A DNA stretch of 64,000 nt, taken from the NCBI GenBank assembly GCA_947498595.1, contig CANMKX010000019.1:21731-85730 (forward strand). The letters are read 5' to 3'. The notes under the pieces are model-generated. The model worked only from the letters and a program-made list of their open reading frames with translations, was not told the origin of the DNA and ran no database searches. The stretch comes from an uncultured Aquimarina sp. (GTDB taxonomy: Bacteria; Bacteroidota; Bacteroidia; Flavobacteriales; Flavobacteriaceae). This document shows positions 8,088 through 16,435 of this stretch, in pieces. Made by a program: the position numbers and the translations under genes. Position 1 is the stretch's first letter, and every line of letters starts with the position of its first letter.

Positions 8088-9893
8088 ATGAACAAATTTG
8101 AAGAGTTAGGGTTAGGAGAAGCAATAATAAAGGCCGTGGATGCTATGGGCTTTACAGACCCAAGTGACATACAAGCAAAGGCTATTCCCATTTTACTTAA
8201 TGAGGATACCGATATTGTAGCTTTAGCGCAGACAGGAACAGGAAAAACCGCTGCTTTTGGTTTTCCTTTAATAGAAAAAATTGACCCTAATAGTCGTGTG
8301 ACTCAAGGTTTAATTTTATCTCCTACTCGCGAACTTTGCTTACAAATTGCTAATGAATTAAAAAATTATTCTAAATTCATAAAAGGGTTACATACTGTAG
8401 CTATTTATGGAGGAGCAAGTATACAAGAACAAGCTAGAGATATTAAACGCGGTGCTCAAATTATTGTAGCGACTCCTGGTCGTATGCAAGATATGATCAA
8501 CCGTAAAATGGTTAACATTTCTAATATTGAGTATTGTATTCTTGATGAAGCAGATGAGATGCTTAATATGGGATTCTATGAAGATATAAATGCTATTTTA
8601 TCTCATACTCCCGAAGAGAAAAATACTTGGTTATTTTCTGCTACTATGCCTAGAGAGGTAGCTACGATTGCTAAGCGTTTTATGAAAACTCCAATAGAAA
8701 TTACTGTTGGTCACAAAAATACTGGTTCTAAAAATGTATCTCATGAGTATTATTTAGTTAATTCTAGAGATCGTTATGCTGCATTAAAAAGATTAGCTGA
8801 TGCTAATCCTGATATTTTTTCTGTAATCTTTTGTCGTACAAAAAGAGATACTCAAAAAGTAGCTGAAAATCTTATTGAAGATGGTTACAATGCTGCTGCC
8901 TTACATGGTGATTTAAGTCAAAATCAGCGTGATTTGGTTATGAAGAGCTTTAGAAATCGTCAAATCCAGATGTTAGTTGCCACTGATGTAGCTGCCAGAG
9001 GTATTGATGTTGATGATATCACTCACGTAATTAATTACCAATTACCTGATGAGATTGAAACATATACACACCGTAGTGGTAGAACTGGTAGAGCTGGTAA
9101 GAGTGGAACATCTATGGTTATCGTTTCTAAAAGTGAGGTTCGTAAAATCAAAGCGATTGAGCGAATTATTAAAACCACTTTTGAGAAAAAAGAAATTCCA
9201 AGCGGTGAAGAAATTTGTCAAGTACAATTATTTCATTTAGCTAATGACATAAAGAAAGCAGAAATCAATCATGAGATTGATACCTATTTACCATCTATTA
9301 ATGAAGTGTTAGAAGATTTTTCTAAAGAAGAATTAATTAAAAAATTCTTTTCTGTTGAATTTTCTCGTTTCCATAATTATTACAAAAAGGCTAAAGACCT
9401 TAATTCTGTATCAGAACGTGATTCTGGAAGAAATAATGATGGATCTATACGTTACTTTATTAACATTGGTCAAAAGGATGGTTTTGACTGGATGTCTCTT
9501 AAAGATTTCCTAAAAGAAAATATTGGTTTAGGAAGAGAAGGCGTTAATCGTGTTGATGTTAAAGAAAATTTCTCTTTTTTCAACACTGCACCTGAAGAAC
9601 AAGAAAAAGTACTTTCAGTTTTTGAAAGCTTTGATCTTGATGGTAGAAGTGTAAATGTAGAAGTTTCTAAAAACTCTGGGGGTGGAAGAGGCCGCAGAGA
9701 TGGTGGAAGAGGTCGCAGAGATGGCGGAAGAGGTCGTCGTAATGATGGTGGTGGTTTTAAAGGAAGTCGTCGTAGTGATGATTTTAAACCAAGAAGAAGA
9801 AATAATGATAGAAACGATCGAAATGACAGAGGAGATCGTAGCTCAAATGATAACAGAAGAAGAGATCGTAGAAGACGTAGTGATCGCGATTAA
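8088..9893 (+). CDS. DEAD-box ATP-dependent RNA helicase with DbpA-type RNA-binding domain and RGG tail
   Basis: A 601-residue helicase starting at MNKFEELGLGEAI. Core motifs run in order: Q-motif region DPSDIQAKAIP, Walker A AQTGTGKTAAFGFP, PTRELCLQ, DEAD (ILDEADEMLNMGF), SAT (FSATMP), and C-terminal core ATDVAARGIDVDD and HRSGRTGRAG. Residues about 465-545 (RYFINIGQKDGFDW) fit a DbpA RNA-binding domain, which targets 23S rRNA in DbpA/CsdA-type helicases. The last 60 residues are rich in Arg, Gly and Asp, with GGRGRRD repeats. A role in ribosome assembly or cold-adapted RNA remodelling is likely. Single gene with its own strong promoter. Confidence 0.94.
   Translation: MNKFEELGLGEAIIKAVDAMGFTDPSDIQAKAIPILLNEDTDIVALAQTGTGKTAAFGFPLIEKIDPNSRVTQGLILSPTRELCLQIANELKNYSKFIKGLHTVAIYGGASIQEQARDIKRGAQIIVATPGRMQDMINRKMVNISNIEYCILDEADEMLNMGFYEDINAILSHTPEEKNTWLFSATMPREVATIAKRFMKTPIEITVGHKNTGSKNVSHEYYLVNSRDRYAALKRLADANPDIFSVIFCRTKRDTQKVAENLIEDGYNAAALHGDLSQNQRDLVMKSFRNRQIQMLVATDVAARGIDVDDITHVINYQLPDEIETYTHRSGRTGRAGKSGTSMVIVSKSEVRKIKAIERIIKTTFEKKEIPSGEEICQVQLFHLANDIKKAEINHEIDTYLPSINEVLEDFSKEELIKKFFSVEFSRFHNYYKKAKDLNSVSERDSGRNNDGSIRYFINIGQKDGFDWMSLKDFLKENIGLGREGVNRVDVKENFSFFNTAPEEQEKVLSVFESFDLDGRSVNVEVSKNSGGGRGRRDGGRGRRDGGRGRRNDGGGFKGSRRSDDFKPRRRNNDRNDRNDRGDRSSNDNRRRDRRRRSDRD
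9681..9743 (+). repeat. Three tandem 21-bp repeats coding GGRGRRD
   Basis: Copies at 9681-9701, 9702-9722 and 9723-9743; the first two differ by one base and the third diverges at its end. They encode the RGG-like tail of the DEAD-box helicase. Such in-frame repeats can expand or contract by slippage without breaking the frame. Confidence 0.85.
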
Positions 9894-9974
9894 TCAATAT
9901 TACTAAAAAAAGTAATATAATTATCTATACGTTTTTTATGTTAACTCTTATTAATTAATACGTCTTAAATATAC

Positions 9975-10769
9975 ATGAAGAAATTATTTATAATTATATT
10001 ACTTTTTTTAAATTATTATTCTTTCTATGCACAACAGGAAGAACAAGTAACTTCAAATACAATTACAGAAAAAACTATTGTTTCTGGTAAAGTTCTTGAT
10101 GCTGCTAATGATCTTAAATTAGCAAATGTACATGTCCTTAATCTTAGTCAGGTTGTAGGTACTATCACAGATACTAAAGGTGAATTTTCAATTGCTGCAA
10201 ATGTAAATGACACACTCTATTTTAGTTACATTGGGTTTAAACCCATCAAAGTTAGAGTTACCAATGATTGGTTAAAATTTGGAGATGTCAAAATTAAAAT
10301 GACTGCAGTTAGTATTGCCTTAGAAGAGGTTGTTGTCTCTGAAATACCTTTGTCTGGTTATTTAGAAATTGATGCTAAAAGAATTCCTATTTATGATAAT
10401 TATAGATATAGTATTTCTGGATTAAATTCTGGATATGAAGGTGGTAATAAACAACCTAGCGCTGTTACTAAAGTTTTAGGTTCCATTTTTAACCCGGCTG
10501 ATTTCCTCTATAATACTTTTAGTAAAAAAGGAAAAGAGCTAAGGAAGCTTCGGAAAATGAAGCAAGATGATGAAATCAAAAGCTTATTAGAAAGTAAATT
10601 TGATAGAGAAACACTTATGGCCTTATTACATGTAGATCGAGTAGACATCGATGAGATTTTAAGACAATGTAATTATTCTACAGATTTTATAAATTTTGCT
10701 AATGATCTACAAATTCTTGATGCTATTAGTGGTTGTTATGAAGAACATAAATTATTACAAAGGAAATAA
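9975..10769 (+). CDS. Exported protein with carboxypeptidase-like regulatory domain
   Basis: A 264-residue exported protein with a signal peptide (MKKLFIIILLFLNYYSFYAQ). Residues about 35-110 are a CarboxypepD_reg-like beta-sandwich: VSGKVLDAANDLKLANVHVL, GTITDTKGEFSIAANVND, LYFSYIGFKPIKVRV, EEVVVSEIPLSG. This domain normally precedes TonB-dependent receptors, but here there is no plug or barrel, only a Lys-rich charged helical tail (KKGKELRKLRKMKQDDEIKSLL) ending at residue 264. Such free-standing proteins are common in Flavobacteriaceae and of unknown role, probably periplasmic. It converges with priA over a bidirectional terminator. Confidence 0.8.
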   Translation: MKKLFIIILLFLNYYSFYAQQEEQVTSNTITEKTIVSGKVLDAANDLKLANVHVLNLSQVVGTITDTKGEFSIAANVNDTLYFSYIGFKPIKVRVTNDWLKFGDVKIKMTAVSIALEEVVVSEIPLSGYLEIDAKRIPIYDNYRYSISGLNSGYEGGNKQPSAVTKVLGSIFNPADFLYNTFSKKGKELRKLRKMKQDDEIKSLLESKFDRETLMALLHVDRVDIDEILRQCNYSTDFINFANDLQILDAISGCYEEHKLLQRK

Positions 10770-10780
10770 TTTCCTTTTCA

Positions 10781-10837
10781 AATAGTCATAAAAAAAGACT
10801 CTATATTAAAAATATAGAGTCTTTTTTTATGACTATT
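10781..10837. terminator. 57-bp perfect inverted repeat, bidirectional terminator
   Basis: Arms 10781-10807 and 10811-10837 are exact reverse complements over 27 bp with a 3-nt AAA loop. The stem includes a run of seven A before GACTCTATATT and seven T after it, so both strands end with a T-run, as expected for a shared terminator of the convergent genes. The priA stop codon (10833-10835) lies in the right arm. Confidence 0.9.
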
Positions 10838-13286
10838 GATTGTCTACGTTTATCAACAATCGTACTCCCGAAAATTCTTTTATTACATAAAAACTATTCA
10901 GTATTTTCTTGATAGTTGCTTTGGTTAATTTTATTGATTGACCTTGAGGTATCTTAATTAAAATATGCTTGTGATATTGATTTCTAATCCTTGATACTGG
11001 TGGATATTCTGGTCCTAAAACATGTTCTTTAAATACTGATCTCAATGCTTTTGACAACCACATTGATGAATCATTTACTTTATTATAATCTTTATGTTTA
11101 CTTGTTATCTTAATTAATCTATAGAATGGTGGGTATTTATATTGGTGCCTCTCCTCTATTTGATCTTTATACATTGCTTGGTAATCATTTACCGATACTT
11201 GTTGTAATATCTGATGAAAGGGATTGTATGTTTGGATTAAAACTTTTCCTCTTTTTTCATTTCTACCTGCTCTTCCAGAAACTTGCTGCATTAACTGAAA
11301 ACTTCGTTCATGTGCTCTAAAATCAGGGAAATTTAATAAGTTATCTGCATTCATAACTCCTACCAAACGGATATTTTTAAAATCCAAGCCCTTGGTTAAC
11401 ATTTGAGTTCCTACTAAAATATCTATTTCTCCTTGTTCTAATGCGTTAATTATTTTTGCGGGACCATATTTACCTCTTGTTGTATCTTGATCCATTCTAC
11501 CAATCTTATAGTCTGGAAATAATTCATATAATTCTTTTTCTATCTGTTCAGTACCAAATCCTTTTGTTGACAATTCTACACTATCACATGCTAAGCATTT
11601 CTGTAACATCGCGATATGATGTCCGCAATAATGACACCTCAGTTGGTTACGGTGTTGATGAAAAGTTAAACTTACATCACAGTTAGGGCATTGTGGGGAG
11701 TGCCCACATGTATTACACTCAATAACTGGAGAGTATCCTCTCCTATTCTGAAATAAAATAACTTGTCCGTCTTCTTTTAATGTTTCTTCTATATTTTTAA
11801 GGAGCGTATCGCTAAAATGTCCTTTCATTCTCTTTTTACGGTATTTCTCCTTAATATCTATTAGAGAAATATCTGGCATTAAAACATTTCCATACCGTCT
11901 ATTCAAATTAATCAAACCATATTTACCTTCTTTTGCATTGTAATATGTTTCTATTGAAGGAGTTGCTGACCCTAATAATGTTTTGGCTTTAAATAAACTT
12001 GCTAATACAATAGAAGTATCTCTAGCGTGGTATCTTGGAGCTGGATCAAATTGCTTAAACGTCGTTTCATGTTCTTCATCTACAATTATAAGTTCTAAAT
12101 TTTGAAATGGTAAAAAGATAGCTGATCTTGCCCCTATAATAATTCGCGCTTTTGATTGATTATTCAGTACATTATTCCATACCTCTACTCGTTCATTTAC
12201 ACTATATTTTGAATGATACACTCCCAATTGATCACCAAAATAACGCTGTAAACGACTAATTAACTGCGTAGTAAGAGCTATTTCTGGCAAGAGATACAAT
12301 ACTTGTTTCTCTTCTTTTAGTACCGCTTCTATTAGCTTTACATAGACTTCAGTTTTACCCGACGAAGTTACTCCATGCAATAAGCTTACATTTTTTGTTT
12401 CAAAAGCTGATTTTATCTCTGTTAAAGCTTTTAATTGATATTCATTAAGTTGTTTTGTAGCTATAGATTGTTCTCCCCCATAATTTATCCTATCTGTTTG
12501 CAAATAATATTCTTCAAGGATTTCTTTTTTAATTAATACTTTGACAATAGCTGACGAAGAATTTGCTACTTTTATTAATTGCTCAACTTTTATTGGTTTA
12601 GTACTTTTAGCTTTCAACCCGAAATATTGTAAAATGAGTTCTCTTTGTTTAGGTGCTCTATTTACTTCTTCTAGTAATGATTCTAAAGCATTATCACCTT
12701 CGTACTTAGGATTTAATTTAACATACCTCACTAATTTAGGTTTGTATTGCTCATAAATTTCTTCCTGTACTATTATAACATTTTTTTCTATTAATCGTTT
12801 TATTACTGGTAATACGTTTTTACGATTAACGATTCCCATTATTTCTTGAATCTTTAAAAGACTTTGATATTGTAAAGCTTCATATATTAAGAACTCATCA
12901 TCTTTTAGTGTTTTCTCATCAATTGTAACGGCATCATTCTTAAGTATTATAGTTTCACTTTCTAGCAAAAATGCGCTAGGCAATGCTGCTCTCATTATTT
13001 CTCCAATAGAAGACATATAATAAGATGCCATCCATTTCCATAATTGAAGTTGTTCTTTGGTTACAATAGGCGTTTCGTCTAAGATATGCTCAATTTCTTT
13101 AGCTTCATAAAGTTGTGGTTCTAATTGATGAATTTGAGTCACTATCGCTGCATAAATTTTACTTTTACCAAAAGGAACAGCAACTCTCATCCCAGGTTTG
13201 AGAAACATTGCTTCGTCTTTGGTTACACTGTAAGTAAATTCTTTATCCAGTGGTATCGGTAAAATTACATTTATGAAGTATGTCAT
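10833..13286 (-). CDS. priA: Primosomal protein N', replication restart helicase
   Basis: An 817-residue PriA from the ATG at 13286 (MTYFINVILPIPLDKEFTYS). The N-terminal 3'-DNA-binding domain, the Walker A LLHGVTSSGKTEVY, the DEEH box (IVDEEHETTFKQ), GSATPSIET, and the eight-Cys zinc region (CNTCGHSPQCPNCDVS and CHYCGHHIAML) are all visible, as is the GTQMLTKGLDF motif. PriA reloads the replisome at stalled forks. Longer starts (GTG 13319, ATG 13316) fall within or upstream of the expected transcription start from the box at 13319-13326, so they were rejected. Single gene. Confidence 0.95.
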   Translation of the reverse strand: MTYFINVILPIPLDKEFTYSVTKDEAMFLKPGMRVAVPFGKSKIYAAIVTQIHQLEPQLYEAKEIEHILDETPIVTKEQLQLWKWMASYYMSSIGEIMRAALPSAFLLESETIILKNDAVTIDEKTLKDDEFLIYEALQYQSLLKIQEIMGIVNRKNVLPVIKRLIEKNVIIVQEEIYEQYKPKLVRYVKLNPKYEGDNALESLLEEVNRAPKQRELILQYFGLKAKSTKPIKVEQLIKVANSSSAIVKVLIKKEILEEYYLQTDRINYGGEQSIATKQLNEYQLKALTEIKSAFETKNVSLLHGVTSSGKTEVYVKLIEAVLKEEKQVLYLLPEIALTTQLISRLQRYFGDQLGVYHSKYSVNERVEVWNNVLNNQSKARIIIGARSAIFLPFQNLELIIVDEEHETTFKQFDPAPRYHARDTSIVLASLFKAKTLLGSATPSIETYYNAKEGKYGLINLNRRYGNVLMPDISLIDIKEKYRKKRMKGHFSDTLLKNIEETLKEDGQVILFQNRRGYSPVIECNTCGHSPQCPNCDVSLTFHQHRNQLRCHYCGHHIAMLQKCLACDSVELSTKGFGTEQIEKELYELFPDYKIGRMDQDTTRGKYGPAKIINALEQGEIDILVGTQMLTKGLDFKNIRLVGVMNADNLLNFPDFRAHERSFQLMQQVSGRAGRNEKRGKVLIQTYNPFHQILQQVSVNDYQAMYKDQIEERHQYKYPPFYRLIKITSKHKDYNKVNDSSMWLSKALRSVFKEHVLGPEYPPVSRIRNQYHKHILIKIPQGQSIKLTKATIKKILNSFYVIKEFSGVRLLINVDNQ

Positions 13287-13318
13287 TATAGCTTTCTGAA
13301 AATTTAATGAGGACATCA

Positions 13319-13326
13319 CAAAAATA
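13319..13326 (-). promoter_or_regulatory. -7 box before priA
   Basis: Minus-strand TATTTTTG, a TAnnTTTG match 33 bp upstream of the chosen priA ATG. No TTG -33 element is obvious, so the promoter call rests on the box and its position. Confidence 0.45.
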
Positions 13327-13353
13327 CATATTTACCTTTATTCTACTCTACAG

Positions 13354-13388
13354 AAAAAGCGATATAGAAAGAATCTATATCGCTTTTT
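13354..13388 (-). terminator. Intrinsic terminator after the chalcone-isomerase-like gene
   Basis: Arms AAAAAGCGATATAGA (13354-13368) and TCTATATCGCTTTTT (13374-13388), 15 bp perfect with a 5-nt loop, flanked by A and T runs. It lies 21 bp past the stop of the leftward gene at 13409. Confidence 0.85.
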
Positions 13389-13408
13389 TTATAATGTCTT
13401 ATTGTATT

Positions 13409-13975
13409 TTATTTTTGAACTCCTAGCATTCCGTTTTTAATCAATGCACATGCTGGTTCGTCTCCTAACCAAATTTTGAATAATGCATATTTAAAATCTC
13501 TTCCTTTTATTTCTCCTACTTTTTCTCCGTTTTTATATGTCATAACATCACCTCCTTTTAAGTATACAAAATCAAAGAAATCATTAACATTTATAGAAGG
13601 TCCAAATATCTTTAAGAATTCATCCATTCTTTCTTGTAAAGTCTCTGTGTTGCCATACATAGCATCTTTAAATCCTTTTTTAAAAACTTTAACCATTCTA
13701 TTATTAGTTACTCTCTTTGATACTATATTTAATCGAATAACCATACTTTCATCAGAATCTAAGATTTCTTTAGGATCGTTATATTTTTGTTTAGTATATA
13801 ATCCACCTGAATATGTGTTCATAGAAAGAACACTTCTCATTCCAGCTCCATTTAATGTCAACTCTTCTTCTCCAAAAGTTAGCTTATATGGAAGCACTAC
13901 ACTACCTATTCTAATTTGCGAAAAACTTGTAGCACTTATGATCAAGAGCATACATAATAGTATTGTTTTTTTCAT
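13409..13975 (-). CDS. Exported chalcone-isomerase-like protein (paralog 1)
   Basis: A 188-residue exported protein starting at MKKTILLCMLLIISATSFSQ, where the signal peptide begins; 23 upstream codons in frame were dropped because they precede the signal. The mature part (IRIGSVVLPYKL, LTLNGAGMRSVLSMNTYSGG, VIRLNIVSKRVTNNRM, GRDFKYALFKIWLGDEPA) fits the chalcone isomerase-like family found in bacteria, which shares the fold of plant CHI and fatty-acid-binding proteins but lacks proven isomerase activity. A clear paralog lies at 14629. Own terminator on both sides. Likely periplasmic, ligand unknown. Confidence 0.85.
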   Translation of the reverse strand: MKKTILLCMLLIISATSFSQIRIGSVVLPYKLTFGEEELTLNGAGMRSVLSMNTYSGGLYTKQKYNDPKEILDSDESMVIRLNIVSKRVTNNRMVKVFKKGFKDAMYGNTETLQERMDEFLKIFGPSINVNDFFDFVYLKGGDVMTYKNGEKVGEIKGRDFKYALFKIWLGDEPACALIKNGMLGVQK

Positions 13976-14023
13976 TGTTGTTGTTGTTTTACAGATTCTA
14001 TTAATAAGTCTATATATAAAAAA

Positions 14024-14060
14024 AATCCTAACAAAAAAAAACATTTTTTTTGCTAGGATT
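14024..14060 (-). terminator. Terminator after the DUF2147 gene
   Basis: AATCCTA (14024-14030) pairs with TAGGATT (14054-14060), extended by A8/T8 runs with one mismatch around a 3-nt loop. It separates the DUF2147 gene from the downstream chalcone-isomerase-like gene. Confidence 0.7.
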
Positions 14061-14085
14061 CATTAAATCTTACATAGTATTACTA

Positions 14086-14523
14086 TTAATTCATTTTTAT
14101 CCATTGCTGTGTTCTAAATAAAAAAGCGATATATCCTCTTACATTTAATCTATTGGAATCATCTTCATCAACCCAAATTTTACATTTATATACTTTTCCA
14201 TTTTTAGGATCAGTTATGGTACCTCCAACTAATTCATCTCCATCCTTCACCATCTTTTTTATAATCTTCATTCCTAAAACAGGTGTATTATGATCACTAC
14301 CTTCACAATCTACACATAGTTTATTCTCTTCACTTTTATTAAGCAACTCTTTTATTTGACCATAATATTTTCCGTCAGTATCTTTGTAAATCTCTACTAT
14401 AGATTTTGCTTCTCCTGTATCATCATCAATCGTCTTCCATTTTCCTACAATTTGTTGAGAATTTATATTGTGACATATTAAAATTAAAAATAGTAAGGAT
14501 ACTGCTTTTGAAATGCTATTCAT
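14086..14523 (-). CDS. Exported DUF2147 protein
   Basis: A 145-residue protein with a signal peptide (MNSISKAVSLLFLILICHNINSQ) and the DUF2147 pattern: IVGKWKTIDDDTGEAKSIVE, YYGQIKELL, LCVDCEG, PVLGMKIIKKM, GTITDPKNGKVYKCKIW and LNVRGYIAFLFRTQQW. The family is a small lipocalin-like periplasmic beta-barrel of unknown ligand. It is set between two chalcone-isomerase-like paralogs, all three leftward but each with its own terminator, so the link may be functional rather than operonic. Family call firm, function unknown. Confidence 0.85.
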   Translation of the reverse strand: MNSISKAVSLLFLILICHNINSQQIVGKWKTIDDDTGEAKSIVEIYKDTDGKYYGQIKELLNKSEENKLCVDCEGSDHNTPVLGMKIIKKMVKDGDELVGGTITDPKNGKVYKCKIWVDEDDSNRLNVRGYIAFLFRTQQWIKMN

Positions 14524-14581
14524 TGTATTATATAATTAATTTGTTAAGTGGCTCTGAATATACTAAAATATTAACAAAAAA

Positions 14582-14610
14582 AATAGGCTTAAGATATTCT
14601 TAAGCCTATT
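14582..14610 (-). terminator. Terminator after the second chalcone-isomerase-like gene
   Basis: AATAGGCTTAAGA (14582-14594) and TCTTAAGCCTATT (14598-14610), a perfect 13-bp stem with a 3-nt loop, preceded on the plus strand by an A-run that gives T-run on the transcribed minus strand. Confidence 0.85.
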
Positions 14611-14628
14611 CTTTTAATATTTAGTTTT

Positions 14629-15192
14629 TTATTGTAATCCTAGCATACCTTCTTTAACAGCATCACTAGCAGGTTCGTCACCCAACCAGATTTTAAATAA
14701 TGCATATTTAAAGTCTCTTCCTTCTATGATTCCTAATTCTTTTTCGTTTTTGTAAACTTTTACTCCAACATCTTTTATATACACTAAGTCAAAAATATCG
14801 TTTTTAACAATAGCTTCAGAAAAGAAAGCAATGAATTTTTGTATTCTTTCATCTAATGCTTTAGTATTTCCAAAAGTAGCTTTTTGAAAACCGTCTCTAA
14901 CAGCATTGATCATTTTATTTTGCGTAATAAATTTAGAAACAATATTTAATTTAATAGACATTGTTTCATTTGCATCCAATATTGCTTTTGCGTCTTTATT
15001 TCTTTTTTCTAAATATAATCCACCTGCATATAGGTCTATCCACAATAATTGTCGCATTCCAGCTCCATTCAATTTAAGTGTAACATCGCCGCGAGATTCC
15101 TCATAAGGCAAAATAGCTTTTCCAACTCTAATTTGCGCCGTAGCATTCGTCAACGATATTAGTGCTACTAATAATAAAATAATTTTCCTCAT
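14629..15192 (-). CDS. Exported chalcone-isomerase-like protein (paralog 2)
   Basis: A 187-residue exported protein (signal MRKIILLLVALISLTNATAQ). It aligns over its full length with the gene at 13409; shared blocks include LKLNGAGMRQLLWIDLYAGG, LNIVSKFITQNKMI and the C-terminal GRDFKYALFKIWLGDEPA. By eye the identity is roughly 40-50 percent, so the pair is an old duplication, not a recent one. Fatty-acid or lipid binding in the periplasm is a plausible guess from the fold family only. It has a good upstream promoter at 15243-15274. Confidence 0.85.
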   Translation of the reverse strand: MRKIILLLVALISLTNATAQIRVGKAILPYEESRGDVTLKLNGAGMRQLLWIDLYAGGLYLEKRNKDAKAILDANETMSIKLNIVSKFITQNKMINAVRDGFQKATFGNTKALDERIQKFIAFFSEAIVKNDIFDLVYIKDVGVKVYKNEKELGIIEGRDFKYALFKIWLGDEPASDAVKEGMLGLQ

Positions 15193-15242
15193 TCCTTTTT
15201 AAAAAATTTATTTTGGGGGGATATAATATAACTACCACTGTA

Positions 15243-15274
15243 CAAAGATAATTAAAAATGTTATGCACGCACAA
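15243..15274 (-). promoter_or_regulatory. Promoter of chalcone-isomerase-like paralog 2
   Basis: Minus strand TTG (15272-15274), 21 nt, then TATCTTTG (15243-15250); a fair match to the Bacteroidota consensus, giving a leader of roughly 45 nt before the ATG at 15192. Confidence 0.6.
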
Positions 15275-15446
15275 TATCATGTTAAAAAACAGTTAATTTT
15301 TAACAGTTTAAACTCCCTATACTCGTTATAGAGTTATTTATATTCCCTTTTACAATTACAATTCCTGTTTTATAGTAGTAATAATATGTGATTAATTACA
15401 TTGTTTATTAACATAATTTTAAATATTTTATTGCAATTCAAAAGAA

Positions 15447-15483
15447 AAGAGCTATAAATCAGTCATTTTGATTTATAGCTCTT
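15447..15483 (-). terminator. Terminator of the nadC-yihY operon
   Basis: AAGAGCTATAAATCA (15447-15461) and TGATTTATAGCTCTT (15469-15483), a perfect 15-bp stem with a 7-nt loop, 24 bp past the yihY stop. Outer CAATTCAA/TTGAATT could lengthen the stem. Confidence 0.85.
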
Positions 15484-15507
15484 ATTGAATTTTATATATA
15501 TTTTTTC

Positions 15508-16425
15508 CTAAACTTCTTTCCTCAATCGATTTAATGAGGCATTTAATTCAAATCCTAATAGCAATAAATTTGCGTTTAACCATATATATAGCATTAATAT
15601 CAATAATGCTCCTATTGATCCATATAATTGATTATAGGTTGAAAAATTGTCTATATAGATTCCAAATAAATAAGTAGTAACAATAATTAAGAAAGTAGTC
15701 ATAAATGCACCTGGAGAGAAAAAGTGATTTTGTCTCCCTTCTGTTGTTCCAAAATAAAATAGAATTGATACCATTAAAAATATCATTAAAATGAACAATA
15801 CGTATTTACCTGTCATCAACCAAAAAATGGAATTATCAAATACTCCAATTACAGTTAATTCATTTACTAAGTATGAAAAATACAATGTAAAAACTACTGT
15901 GGTTAATAATAGCATTGCTATTACTATCGACACTCCTAAAGCTACGGCATATTGTTTTATAAAATTTCTATTTAATGTGATATGATACGAATATTCAAAA
16001 CCTGAAAAAACAGCATTAACACCATTTGTCATCAAGAAAATTGATAAAACAAATGTAGCTGATAGTAATGCTCCTCTTGGATTTATGGCAACATCTTTTA
16101 TAATTTGCTCAAAAAACTCCCATGTCTGTGGAGGCAATAATTCTTTTATAAATCCTAAAAATCCACTTTGGAAATTTTTAATAGGTATATATGGAATTAA
16201 GTTTAATACAAAAAGTAAAAAAGGGAATATCGCTATAAAAAAACTCCACGATATAGCACTTGCTCTTGCAGAAAAAGTTCCTTTAAGAATACCTATTACA
16301 TATATTTCAATAAGATCATATATAGATAATCCTTTAAATCCAGGTAAAACTATCTTTTTACCTAATTTTATTAAGATATTTAGTATCGGAATTTTTAAAA
16401 GTTTTTTCTCAACTTTTTTAGACAT
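15508..16425 (-). CDS. YihY/BrkB family inner-membrane protein
   Basis: A 305-residue polytopic membrane protein with about six hydrophobic segments (for example ISWSFFIAIFPFLLFVLNLI, FVLSIFLMTNGVNAVFSGFE, LLLTTVVFTLYFSYL, LILMLYIWLNANLLLLGFEL). The ASAISWSFFIAIFPFLLF block and the C-terminal LYIWLNANLLLLGFELNA are typical of the YihY/virulence factor BrkB family, once misannotated as RNase BN. Its biochemical function is not established. It starts 10 bp after nadC and shares its operon and terminator. Confidence 0.9.
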   Translation of the reverse strand: MSKKVEKKLLKIPILNILIKLGKKIVLPGFKGLSIYDLIEIYVIGILKGTFSARASAISWSFFIAIFPFLLFVLNLIPYIPIKNFQSGFLGFIKELLPPQTWEFFEQIIKDVAINPRGALLSATFVLSIFLMTNGVNAVFSGFEYSYHITLNRNFIKQYAVALGVSIVIAMLLLTTVVFTLYFSYLVNELTVIGVFDNSIFWLMTGKYVLFILMIFLMVSILFYFGTTEGRQNHFFSPGAFMTTFLIIVTTYLFGIYIDNFSTYNQLYGSIGALLILMLYIWLNANLLLLGFELNASLNRLRKEV

Positions 16426-16435
16426 AATACTACGC

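Larger units (their letters stand above)
15193..15507. other. Intergenic region, 315 bp
   Basis: Holds the promoter of the leftward gene at 15192, the terminator of the leftward yihY gene (15447-15483), two direct AACAGTT copies near 15285-15305, and a 14-bp near-palindrome TGTGATTAATTACA near 15388 that may be chance. No coding region or RNA gene is recognised. Confidence 0.5.

Noticed and set aside
13476..14066. Long open frame on the plus strand (196 codons) opposite the chalcone-isomerase-like gene
   Set aside because: Lies antisense to a recognisable gene, has no family motif and a Ser/Ile/Leu-rich composition typical of AT-rich antisense frames.
15385..15402. TGTGATTAATTACA near-palindrome in the 15.2-15.5 kb gap as a Crp-type site
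   Set aside because: Different spacing and mismatched arm from the 62 kb palindromes; AT-rich chance match.
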